A stretch of DNA of 18,058 nucleotides, taken from contig JBJXGC010000245.1 in assembly GCA_046154545.1 (NCBI GenBank), positions 1-18,058 of the forward strand, given 5' to 3'. Origin of the DNA: JBJXGC01 sp046154545. GTDB taxonomy: Bacteria; Chloroflexota; Dehalococcoidia; Tepidiformales; Tepidiformaceae. Shown piece by piece: positions 1-6,208 of the stretch. The notes below the pieces were generated by a model that saw only the letters and a program-made list of their open reading frames with translations, was not told the DNA's origin and searched no databases. The position numbers were made by a program, and so were the translations under genes. Every line of letters begins with the position of its first letter. Position 1 is the first letter of the stretch.

Positions 1-508
1 TGCCGCCGTCCATAATCCAGCCCGTGAAGTCCTCCTCTTCCGTGAAGACCTTGCCTTCCGCCGCGTGGAGCTCGATCTCGTGGAAGATGTGGTAGCCGAC
101 ATCCTCCGTCTTGCCGATGGCGTTGAAGAACGGGAGCAAACCAAACCAGTTCGAGACAAGGACGAAGAGGAAGATCGTCGCGATGACGGAGAAGAAACGC
201 CGCCCCTTCGTCTCACCCGCGATGTTCTCGACCTGGTCGATGATGAAGCTGATAGCCGCCTCAAGGAAGTTCTGGAGGCCGCCGGGCATCATCTTCATCG
301 AACGCGTGGCGATCAGGCTGAGGATGACCAGGAACGCCATCACCATCCATGCCGTCAGCATCGTATTCGTGATGTTCAGCGGCCCTATCGCCCAGAGCTT
401 TTCGGCCGGGACGATAATCTCGGGCTGAGGACCTTTGGCAACGGCGAGGCCCACGCCCATCAGGACGAGGACCAGGAGCGCGATACCGCCGACCTTCACG
501 AGTTTCAA
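1..508 (-). CDS. atpB: F0F1 ATP synthase subunit a, N-terminal part (cut by window edge)
   Basis: Subunit a is the membrane stator subunit that forms the proton half-channels against the c-ring. About 169 residues are visible and the C-terminal half, with the essential arginine helix, lies beyond position 1. The translation has a hydrophobic N-terminal segment (about residues 7-24), then PAEKLWAIGPLNITNTM leading into a second membrane helix, then GRRFFSVIATIFLFVLVSNW followed by FGLLPFF, which resembles the conserved NxxGLxP region of the family. The start is probably TTG at 508-506, whose last two bases overlap the TGA stop of the upstream small gene; GTG at 499-497 is an alternative. The overlap implies translational coupling with that gene, as expected in an atp operon. 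Family assignment is firm; the exact start is uncertain. Confidence 0.87.
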   Translation of the reverse strand, partial: MKLVKVGGIALLVLVLMGVGLAVAKGPQPEIIVPAEKLWAIGPLNITNTMLTAWMVMAFLVILSLIATRSMKMMPGGLQNFLEAAISFIIDQVENIAGETKGRRFFSVIATIFLFVLVSNWFGLLPFFNAIGKTEDVGYHIFHEIELHAAEGKVFTEEEDFTGWIMDGG

Positions 509-744
509 CTATCACTTCTTCCCGGCGGATCTCCGCCGAAGCGCCGCAGGAACTGCATCAGCATCCGGAAGCCGCCAATCATGGCGACCACGAGGCCGAG
601 GACAATACCCGACACTGTGCATATGGGCTCAAGACCGGTCGCGGAGTCGGCCCAACGGCCGAGCAGGACTCCAGCGATGATGGCGGTCGCGAAGAACCAA
701 CCGATCCCGAGCAGGTAGGCCGTTGAACCAGCCCAACCACCCAC
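505..744 (-). CDS. AtpI/AtpZ-type small membrane protein of the ATP synthase operon
   Basis: This 79-residue protein has two predicted membrane helices, GSTAYLLGIGWFFATAIIAG at about residues 6-25 and CTVSGIVLGLVVAMIGGFRM at about 42-61. The LLGRWAD turn between them and the FRMLMQFLRRFG tail are typical of the AtpI/AtpZ family, whose genes commonly precede atpB and whose products help c-ring assembly or Mg2+/Ca2+ handling. The start is GTG at 744-742, supported by a strong GGAGGAGG ribosome binding site 5 nt upstream. Its stop overlaps the likely atpB start, so it is first in the atp operon here. Assignment rests on size, topology and position; sequence conservation in this family is weak. 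Confidence 0.75.
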   Translation of the reverse strand: MGGWAGSTAYLLGIGWFFATAIIAGVLLGRWADSATGLEPICTVSGIVLGLVVAMIGGFRMLMQFLRRFGGDPPGRSDS

Positions 745-749
745 GATCG

Positions 750-757
750 CCTCCTCC
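750..757 (-). promoter_or_regulatory. Strong ribosome binding site fixing the GTG start of the AtpI-like gene
   Basis: On the minus strand GGAGGAGG lies 5 nt before the GTG at 744-742. There is no ATG near the correct place, so this site decides the start. Confidence 0.7.
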
Positions 758-782
758 GGCGCCCGGGCTCCAGACCAGCGGC

Positions 783-812
783 ATTATCAGGCGATTGTGA
801 TGAATTGCGCAA
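783..812 (-). promoter_or_regulatory. Candidate sigma70-type promoter of the ATP synthase operon
   Basis: On the minus strand a GATAAT hexamer (788-783, 5 of 6 matches to the -10 consensus) lies 18 nt after TTGCGC (812-807, a weak -35). It would give a leader of about 30 nt before the GTG at 744. The stretch is noticeably AT-richer than its surroundings. The -35 is poor, so this is a candidate only. Confidence 0.5.
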
Positions 813-834
813 GCGGTCCGGGCCTTCCTGGCGA

Positions 835-894
835 GAATTCTTGTCGTAGCCTACCGCCCGCCGGACATCCTCGCCCTGCGCCCTACAAGAATTC
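835..894. repeat. 10-bp perfect inverted repeat around the carbonic anhydrase stop codon
   Basis: GAATTCTTGT at 835-844 is exactly mirrored by ACAAGAATTC at 885-894, separated by 40 nt. The right arm overlaps the last codons and first stop base of the carbonic anhydrase gene, and the left arm is about 22 bp upstream of the candidate atp -35. In the carbonic anhydrase transcript it could fold as a long-loop hairpin, with a small GTAG/CTAC palindrome at 846-854 inside. It has no T-tract, so it does not look like a classical terminator. Its role is unknown. Confidence 0.6.
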
Positions 895-1620
895 CACAGC
901 CCCCGAGTCCAGACTGTAACAAGCGCCGACGACCAACAGCTCTTTGGCAGCAATCTTCTCGGAGAGTATTGGGCTCTTCAGCAACAGCGCCACCGCCTGC
1001 CGTGTCGTCTCACGAACGGCGTTGTCGATATGGTCTCCGGGCTTCCCGGCCGTCGCATCCACCGCTGGCTTGATCGCCGCCACGAGTTTGCCAATCTCTC
1101 CCGGCGCCGATGTGGCTTTCGCCTCGACTGCCTCCACCGTCGCAACCACGGCGCCGCAGCGCTGATGCCCCATCACGACGACGAGCGGGATCTTGAACTC
1201 TTCGACGCCGAACTCGATGCTCCCGATGCTGTCATCATTGGCGATGCCGGCGGCGACACGGGCCGTGAAGAGGTCCCCAAGGCCCTGGTCGAAGACGACC
1301 TCCGGGGGTACGCGGGAGTCAACACAGCTCAGGATCGCGGCGAACGGCTTCTGGCCCTTCGCCACCTCTACCCGCCGCGCTTCGTCCTGGCCCGTGTGTG
1401 TCGCGGTGGTGACAAAGCGCTTGTTCCCCTCTTTCAGCCGTTCGAGCGCCTCACCGGGCTCTTTGGGCGGAGGCTGGAGCGTACTCACCTGCTCTTTGGG
1501 GTCAGAGGCACAGCTCGCGAGCAGGCCGCCGAGCGGCAGGGCCAGTCCGGCCAGGGAAATGCCCTGGAGCAGTTTGCGCCGGCTCATCGGCGGGCGTGAT
1601 CCAATCGTGCGTGCAGTCAT
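883..1620 (-). CDS. Beta-class carbonic anhydrase, Tat-exported lipoprotein
   Basis: This enzyme interconverts CO2 and bicarbonate. In the 245-residue protein the beta-class zinc site is clear: C99 and D101 with R103 in SCVDSR, and H152 and C155 in GHQRCG. The C-terminus YSLDSGAVEFL is family-typical. The N-terminus carries a twin-arginine signal (SRRKLLQ, R14-R15), a hydrophobic stretch (about 20-35) and a lipobox LLASC ending at C37. The mature protein should therefore be Tat-exported and lipid-anchored on the outer face of the membrane, unlike most beta-carbonic anhydrases, which are cytosolic. The ATG at 1620-1618 has a good GAGGGG ribosome site (1631-1626) 5 nt upstream. The gene appears to be its own unit, with a weak promoter candidate behind it and the atp operon ahead. 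Enzyme class is confident; export is inferred from the signal. Confidence 0.92.
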   Translation of the reverse strand: MTARTIGSRPPMSRRKLLQGISLAGLALPLGGLLASCASDPKEQVSTLQPPPKEPGEALERLKEGNKRFVTTATHTGQDEARRVEVAKGQKPFAAILSCVDSRVPPEVVFDQGLGDLFTARVAAGIANDDSIGSIEFGVEEFKIPLVVVMGHQRCGAVVATVEAVEAKATSAPGEIGKLVAAIKPAVDATAGKPGDHIDNAVRETTRQAVALLLKSPILSEKIAAKELLVVGACYSLDSGAVEFL

Positions 1621-1658
1621 AACTACCCCTCAAAAACAGTTGCTGGTGGCGGAATTTC

Positions 1659-1687
1659 AGTATGGGGTGCCCCCCGCGCCCGGGCAA
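1659..1687 (-). promoter_or_regulatory. Weak promoter candidate for the carbonic anhydrase gene
   Basis: On the minus strand TTGCCC (1687-1682) and CATACT (1664-1659) are 17 nt apart, placing a start site about 30 nt before the ATG. Both hexamers are imperfect (3 and 4 of 6 matches). Confidence 0.3.
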
Positions 1688-1705
1688 TGCGCCGCTGCCG
1701 GGGCG

Positions 1706-1727
1706 GGGCAGGCGGCTCCACCTGCCC
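1706..1727 (-). terminator. GC-rich hairpin directly after the bifunctional nuclease stop codon
   Basis: Read on the minus strand, GGGCAGG and CCTGCCC form a perfect 7-bp stem, extendable by a G-T pair and a further G-C pair to a tight loop. It begins at the base following the TAA of the nuclease gene. No U-tract follows, so it could be a Rho-assisted or weak terminator or a 3'-end stabiliser that closes the murI-to-nuclease run. Confidence 0.5.
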
Positions 1728-2258
1728 TTACTTGCGTTTGTCGAAGTCCGAGAGGTCGAGGCCTTCGATGAAGTCTTTAAACGCGCCCAGCCGTTCGAGT
1801 TCGCCGGGGTCGATGGGCCTGCCGAGGCCCTCGCCTTCGCCCTGGGGCTGGCCTTCCTCGTCGAGCACGACACCGGCCCGGTCGAGGACCGTGTCCTCAG
1901 CGAAGATCGGCGCCTCAACGCGCACGGCCAGCGCGATGGCGTCGGAGGGGCGAGAGTCGATCTCCAGCGTCGTGCCGTTCACATCGAGCACGATCCGGGC
2001 GAAGAACGTGTCGTTCGAAAGGTCGTTCACGAGGATGTAGAGGACCCGCGCGCCGAGCTGCTCGATCGTGTTGCGCAGCAGGTCGTGCGTCAGGGGCCGG
2101 GCGACGGCTACATCCTGGAGCCGGACGGCGATCGCGTCGGCTTCGGCCGGGCCAATCCAGATGGGCAAATAGCGGTCAGCGTCCTTCTCCCGAAGGACCA
2201 CTACCCGCTGATAGTTCATCAAACTGAGCCGGATACTCTGGATGCTGAGCTCTTTCAC
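1728..2258 (-). CDS. Bifunctional nuclease family protein (DUF151/BFN)
   Basis: This 176-residue protein matches the BFN (DUF151) family throughout. VVVLREKDADRYLPIWIGPA at residues 19-38 is followed by EADAIA, then RPLTHDLLRNTIEQLGA, LNDTFFARI-like NDTFFARIVL, and the diagnostic SRPSDAIALAVR with APIFAEDTVLD. Plant homologues have RNase/DNase activity. The related Mycobacterium domain structure is known, but the bacterial cellular role is poorly defined. An acidic, Gly/Glu-rich linker and a DPGELERLGAFKDFIEGLDL tail follow the domain, as in many bacterial members. The start is GTG at 2258-2256 with GAGGAGG about 9 nt upstream. It lies 55 nt after the MFS gene on the same strand and may be the last gene of that transcript. 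Family confident, activity inferred. Confidence 0.9.
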   Translation of the reverse strand: MKELSIQSIRLSLMNYQRVVVLREKDADRYLPIWIGPAEADAIAVRLQDVAVARPLTHDLLRNTIEQLGARVLYILVNDLSNDTFFARIVLDVNGTTLEIDSRPSDAIALAVRVEAPIFAEDTVLDRAGVVLDEEGQPQGEGEGLGRPIDPGELERLGAFKDFIEGLDLSDFDKRK

Positions 2259-2313
2259 CGGAGCAGCCTCCTCTCCAACCTCAACCGATGATAGGAGCGG
2301 CCCGATCGGCGAG

Positions 2314-3648
2314 TCAATGAGGAGTGTGGGCCACGGCCCCGCCGCGGAGATGCGGGGCCCGCAGGTTCGCCACCGCCGCAGCCCCGATCAGGATGGCGAC
2401 GATCGCCATGACCGGCGTCACGCCCACCGCGTCGGCCAGGAGGCCGGCGCCGATCACGGGGACTGACGAGGCGACCGCCGCCATCGCGTTCTGGGTGGCG
2501 CCCACCCGGCCCTGGAGCTGGAGCGGGACCCGGTGATTGATCACCGTCTGCGCAGCGACGTTGACGATGGCGAACGCGAACCCGGCCGGGAACATGATCG
2601 CCATCGCAAGCACTCCCCCACGGTCGAAGTTCCCGATGTTCACCTGGTCGAGCCAGGCGAACATCCCGTACCCGCTGAGGAAGCTCGCCTCATCGTTCAC
2701 AAACGTGAGGGCGCCAAGACAGACGACGAAGACTCCGAACCCCCCCGAGCTGAGGAGCGCGTGTGGCACCCGGTGGGCGAGCGCGCCCGCGACTCGCAGC
2801 CCGAGGGCGACGCCGAAGACGGCCGGGATGAGGACGATGGCGCCGAGGTCGAAAGGAAGCCCGAGGGTATCGGAGATGTACTTCGGGATGAGCCCCCCGA
2901 GGATGATGAGCGTGGCGCCGAGCAGGGTCAGCTCGACGGCGGCCTGCATCACCGCCGGGTCCGCTCGCATCGCCCGCCAGCCGGCCGCCCACCATCGTCC
3001 CTCCGCGCCACCGCCGACCACCTGCGGGCGTTCGACACCGCGAACGCGACCGATCGCCGGGGCCACGCCCGCGGCGATGAGGAACAGGACGAGGGCGATG
3101 CCGAAAAGCACCTGGGGACTATCGAAGAGCCGGAGCACGACCGGGGTGAGCACGCCGAGCCCCAGGATCTGGGCCGCCCCGCCCACGGCCTGGCCGATCG
3201 CGTTCGCCTGGGCGAGCTCGTGACGCTCGACGATCAGCGGCTGGATCGCGCCCTCCGCGAGCGCCGCGAACTGCTGGGCGGTGGCCAGGGCCACAGCCAC
3301 GAGATAGAGCGAGGCCGTACTTGACGCGCCCTGGACCACCAGCAGACAAACGCCCGCCCTGGCCAGGTTTCCGAGGAAGACCAGGAGACGCTTCGGGAGG
3401 ACGTCAGCGGCGGACCCTGCGACGATGCCCGCCAGCGTCGAAGGCACGACGAGGGCGAGCACCATCAGGCTGCTCATGAAGGCGAGGCCCGTTTCATCGA
3501 CGATCAGCAGGACCAGGGCGAAGTTCACCGCGTTCTGGGCCACGCGCGAAAAGAAACGCGTGTAACAGAACATCCGGAACGGCCGCTGCTGGCCAAGGCC
3601 AGGCGGGCGCGGATTAGCTGGCGGCTGCGGAGACGAGGTTGCGCGCAC
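2314..3648 (-). CDS. Major facilitator superfamily transporter
   Basis: This hydrophobic protein of about 444 residues has roughly twelve membrane segments in two halves and begins RPFRMFCYTRFFSRVAQNAV, the usual first-helix style of drug-efflux-like MFS members. A GSAADVLPKRLLVF loop after helix 2 matches the MFS motif A region (G-x-x-x-D-x-x-x-x-R). A basic central loop (RVRGVERPQ, about 199-215) separates the halves. The substrate cannot be told. The best start is GTG at 3648-3646, overlapping the preceding DUF951 gene by 35 nt. The only nearby ATG (3573) would remove the conserved RPFR lead-in to helix 1, so the overlap is accepted, though the ribosome site is weak. It follows murI, pyrF and the DUF951 gene. 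Confidence 0.82.
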   Translation of the reverse strand: MRATSSPQPPANPRPPGLGQQRPFRMFCYTRFFSRVAQNAVNFALVLLIVDETGLAFMSSLMVLALVVPSTLAGIVAGSAADVLPKRLLVFLGNLARAGVCLLVVQGASSTASLYLVAVALATAQQFAALAEGAIQPLIVERHELAQANAIGQAVGGAAQILGLGVLTPVVLRLFDSPQVLFGIALVLFLIAAGVAPAIGRVRGVERPQVVGGGAEGRWWAAGWRAMRADPAVMQAAVELTLLGATLIILGGLIPKYISDTLGLPFDLGAIVLIPAVFGVALGLRVAGALAHRVPHALLSSGGFGVFVVCLGALTFVNDEASFLSGYGMFAWLDQVNIGNFDRGGVLAMAIMFPAGFAFAIVNVAAQTVINHRVPLQLQGRVGATQNAMAAVASSVPVIGAGLLADAVGVTPVMAIVAILIGAAAVANLRAPHLRGGAVAHTPH

Positions 3649-3814
3649 GTGCTTCGAAGCGGCGCCGTTCGACCATGACCCGGCGGCCGCACGTCAGACA
3701 CTCTATCCCAATATCGGCGCCCGTGCGGTACACACGGAACTCCCAACCGCCGCAGGGATGCTTGCGGCGCATGCGGTAGACCTCACCGGTGTTGACCTCC
3801 GGGACGCCGCTCAC
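3614..3814 (-). CDS. DUF951 family small zinc-ribbon protein
   Basis: This 66-residue protein has the DUF951 pattern: an opening VNTGEVYRMRRKHPCGG, then GADIGIECLTCGRRVMV and a basic RRRFEARARN tail. H19, C21, C39 and C42 are placed to bind one zinc ion. The family is widespread in Firmicutes and related high-GC lineages and has no established function; its size and basic charge fit nucleic-acid or ribosome association, which is only a guess. Its ATG (3814-3812) overlaps the pyrF stop as ATGA, so the two are translationally coupled. Its TAA lies inside the start region of the MFS gene. Confidence 0.85.
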   Translation of the reverse strand: MSGVPEVNTGEVYRMRRKHPCGGWEFRVYRTGADIGIECLTCGRRVMVERRRFEARARNLVSAAAS

Positions 3815-4608
3815 CGGGAACCACCCTGGGCCGCCGCGAGCTCGTCCCGGAGGGCCATGGCAGCACGGCCCGCGGCCTCGGCGAAGTCCGGGCCATCGCT
3901 TGCGTAGAGGATGGCGCGTGAGGAGTTCACCACGATCGAACCAGGGAGGCCGCCTGCCGCCTCCACCACGGCGCGCGGGTCACCACCCTGGGCGCCTACA
4001 CCGGGCACGAGCAGCGACGCCTGGGGCACGAGTTCCCGTACGCGGCGGAGTTCGGCCGGCGCCGTCGCCCCGACGACGAGGCCGACATTCGGCGACCAGG
4101 CGGTGGCCGCGATGGCAACCTCCTCGAACAGGAGACGCCCGTTGGCCAGGGGCTGCTCCTGGAATTCGCGCGAGGAGGGGTTGGACGTGCGGCAGAGCAC
4201 GTACACCCCCTTGCCCTCGTAGGCGAAGAAGGGCGCGACGGCATCCACGCCCTGGTACCCGTTCACGGTGACCGCATCGAAGCCCCAGACCTCGAACATC
4301 GCCCGCGCGTAGGCCTCGGCTGTGTTGCCCATGTCACCGCGCTTGACGTCGCCGATGACCGGCACGCCTGCGTCCTTCGCCGCCGTGAGCGTGGTCTCGA
4401 GCTGGCGAAGGCCAGGGATGCCGAACTGCTCGTAGAAGGCGATGTTTGGCTTGTAGCAGGCCACGTACGGGGCCGTGGCCCGGATGATCGCCCGGTTGAA
4501 GGCGCCGATCTCCTCCACCTTGTGCTTTCGGAAGTCCGGGTCGAGGCCGACGCAGACGAGCGACCCGGCCGCCCTGCTGCGGGCCCCCAGCGCCTCGAAA
4601 TAGTTCAT
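3811..4608 (-). CDS. pyrF: Orotidine-5'-phosphate decarboxylase
   Basis: PyrF converts OMP to UMP, the last step of de novo pyrimidine synthesis, in the cytosol. The 265-residue protein has the opening LVCVGLDPD, the CYKPNIAFYEQFG strand and the catalytic DxKxxD motif at D87, K89 and D92 within GDVKRGDMGNTA. Near the end it has VPGVGAQGGDP and NSSRAILYA, where the phosphate is gripped. Length and motifs fit the longer (type 2) OMP decarboxylases. The ATG at 4608 overlaps the murI stop (ATGA), and its own TGA overlaps the DUF951 start. It is therefore in the middle of a tightly coupled operon. Other pyr genes are not in the window. Confidence 0.95.
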   Translation of the reverse strand: MNYFEALGARSRAAGSLVCVGLDPDFRKHKVEEIGAFNRAIIRATAPYVACYKPNIAFYEQFGIPGLRQLETTLTAAKDAGVPVIGDVKRGDMGNTAEAYARAMFEVWGFDAVTVNGYQGVDAVAPFFAYEGKGVYVLCRTSNPSSREFQEQPLANGRLLFEEVAIAATAWSPNVGLVVGATAPAELRRVRELVPQASLLVPGVGAQGGDPRAVVEAAGGLPGSIVVNSSRAILYASDGPDFAEAAGRAAMALRDELAAAQGGSR

Positions 4609-5402
4609 GCGGGCGAGCCCTCCCTCGCCGGGGCGAAGCCGAGCCGCTCCATCGCGGCCCGGAACGACTGCCGGTCGCCGCTGACGATGAGGTCGAGTTC
4701 CCCCTCGGCGCCCTCTGGCGCCCGTAACGCCTCGTCGTCGAGGACCTGGACGGCCCGCCGGGCGACAGCCTCACTGGTATCGACCAGCGCCAGGCCGGGG
4801 AAGTCGGCCTGGATGGCCTCCGCGAGGAAGTGGTAATGCGTGCACCCGAGGACGACCGTGTCGGCTCCCTTCGCGACCGCACCGCTGAGCCGCTCGCGGA
4901 GGATCTCCCGGGCGGCCGCGGTCCCGGCCTCACCGCGCTCGACCAGCTCGGCGAGCCCTTCGCCGGGCACGGTCAGGACACGTGTACTCCGGCCAAACTC
5001 CTCCGCCACCCGGGCATAGAGGTCACCGTCGAAGGTCCCATCGGTCGCAAGGATAGCGACGACGCCACTCTCGGACTTCGTCGCAGCGGGCTTGAGCCCC
5101 GGCACCATCCCCACAAACGGGGTGTCGAACATCTCCCGGAGGTCGCTGATGGCGGCCGCCGAGGCCGTATTGCACGCGACCACGACGAGCTTCACGTCGC
5201 TCGCCAGCAGGCGGTGGACGATCGCGAAGGCCCGTTTCCGCACTTCCGCCGCCGGCCGCGGCCCGTACGGAAAGTAGGCCGTATCGGCGAAATAGATGAC
5301 CCGCTCGGCCGGCGCGAGGCGCCGGAACTCCCGCAGCACACTCAGCCCGCCAACCCCGGAGTCGAACATCCCGACGGGCCGTGCGTCCATGGCCAAAAGC
5401 AT
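4605..5402 (-). CDS. murI: Glutamate racemase
   Basis: MurI makes D-glutamate for peptidoglycan. The 265-residue protein has VGMFDSGVGGLSVL (residues 10-23), the substrate motif ADTAYFPYG (39-47) and both catalytic cysteines, C77 in VACNTASA and C187 in LGCTHYHFL. The ATG at 5402-5400 has a modest GGGGG 7 nt upstream. A second in-frame ATG at 5390-5388 gives a shorter N-terminus closer to most family members and has a TATGCT hexamer 7 nt before it, so a leaderless start there is possible. The gene leads a run with pyrF, DUF951 and MFS genes and is divergent from comB. Confidence 0.95.
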   Translation of the reverse strand: MLLAMDARPVGMFDSGVGGLSVLREFRRLAPAERVIYFADTAYFPYGPRPAAEVRKRAFAIVHRLLASDVKLVVVACNTASAAAISDLREMFDTPFVGMVPGLKPAATKSESGVVAILATDGTFDGDLYARVAEEFGRSTRVLTVPGEGLAELVERGEAGTAAAREILRERLSGAVAKGADTVVLGCTHYHFLAEAIQADFPGLALVDTSEAVARRAVQVLDDEALRAPEGAEGELDLIVSGDRQSFRAAMERLGFAPAREGSPA

Positions 5403-5412
5403 AGCATCGCCC

Positions 5413-5431
5413 CCGGGCAGACGCCGCCCGG
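5413..5431. repeat. Inverted repeat in the murI/comB divergent promoter region
   Basis: CCGGGC at 5413-5418 and GCCCGG at 5426-5431 form a perfect 6-bp dyad with a 7-nt spacer. It lies between two divergent genes, close to the murI start, where an operator would be expected. In this base composition a 6-bp GC dyad can also arise by chance. Confidence 0.35.
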
Positions 5432-5467
5432 CACGACCGATGGGAGGCCCGCCAGTAGACTCCGCCG

Positions 5468-6190
5468 GTGCTCACCCGTATCGACGTGGCCGTCCTGCCT
5501 TCTGAAGCGCCCCTGATAACCTCGGACGCCTGCATCGTGGTCGATGTCCTCCGCGCCACGACGACCATCGCCGTGCTCTTCGCCCGCGGCCTCGAGCGGC
5601 TCTCTGTCGTCGATGACATCGCTCGCGCGAGGCTCATCGCCGCCCAGGCCGGGGCGCTCCTCATGGGTGAAGTGGACGGACTGCCCCCGGCCGGATTCGA
5701 CCACGGGAATTCGCCCGTCGAGGCCGCCGCCCTCAACCTCGCGGGTAAGGCGGCGGTGCTCTTCACGACCAATGGGACGACAGCGCTCTGTGCCATACCA
5801 CCGGGCGCCGTCACCTATGCGGGCGCACTGGCCAACGCCAGCGCGCTCGCGCGGGCGGTAGCCGCGGGCCACACACACGTGACCATCGTCTGCGCCGGGA
5901 ACGCCCGGGCCCGGGCCTTCGCGCTCGAGGATTTCGCGGCGGCCGGTGCCCTCGTGCGCGCACTCCTCGAAGTCGCCCCGTCAGCCGTGCTCGGGGACGC
6001 CGCGAGCCTCGCCGCCCGCACGCCAGTCGAAGCGATCGCCGCCAGCGAGCACGCCCGGCGGCTCGAGGGGATAGGCCTGGGCGAGGATGTCGCATTCTGT
6101 GGACGCCTGGACACTGCCGCGTGTGTCCCTCGGGTGGTGGCGTCCGGCCCCGGCTACGCGCTCCTGAAGGACGCCACCGGGCGCCCCTGA
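5468..6190 (+). CDS. comB: 2-phosphosulfolactate phosphatase family protein (ComB-like)
   Basis: This 240-residue protein fits the ComB family: VVDVLRATTTIAVLFARG (24-41), GEVDGLPPAGFDHGNSP (67-83), FTTNGTTAL and VCAGNARARAFALED. In methanogens ComB removes phosphate from 2-phosphosulfolactate on the way to coenzyme M. Bacterial homologues are common where no other coenzyme M genes exist, and their substrate is unsettled. No comA or comC homologue is in this window. The start is GTG at 5468. There is no Shine-Dalgarno within 15 nt, but TAGACT lies 6 nt upstream (5456-5461), which would fit a leaderless message. It is divergent from murI and convergent with the DUF4129 gene, 18 nt away. Family sure, reaction uncertain. 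Confidence 0.88.
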   Translation: MLTRIDVAVLPSEAPLITSDACIVVDVLRATTTIAVLFARGLERLSVVDDIARARLIAAQAGALLMGEVDGLPPAGFDHGNSPVEAAALNLAGKAAVLFTTNGTTALCAIPPGAVTYAGALANASALARAVAAGHTHVTIVCAGNARARAFALEDFAAAGALVRALLEVAPSAVLGDAASLAARTPVEAIAASEHARRLEGIGLGEDVAFCGRLDTAACVPRVVASGPGYALLKDATGRP

Positions 6191-6208
6191 ACACCCCCTG
6201 AATGCCCG

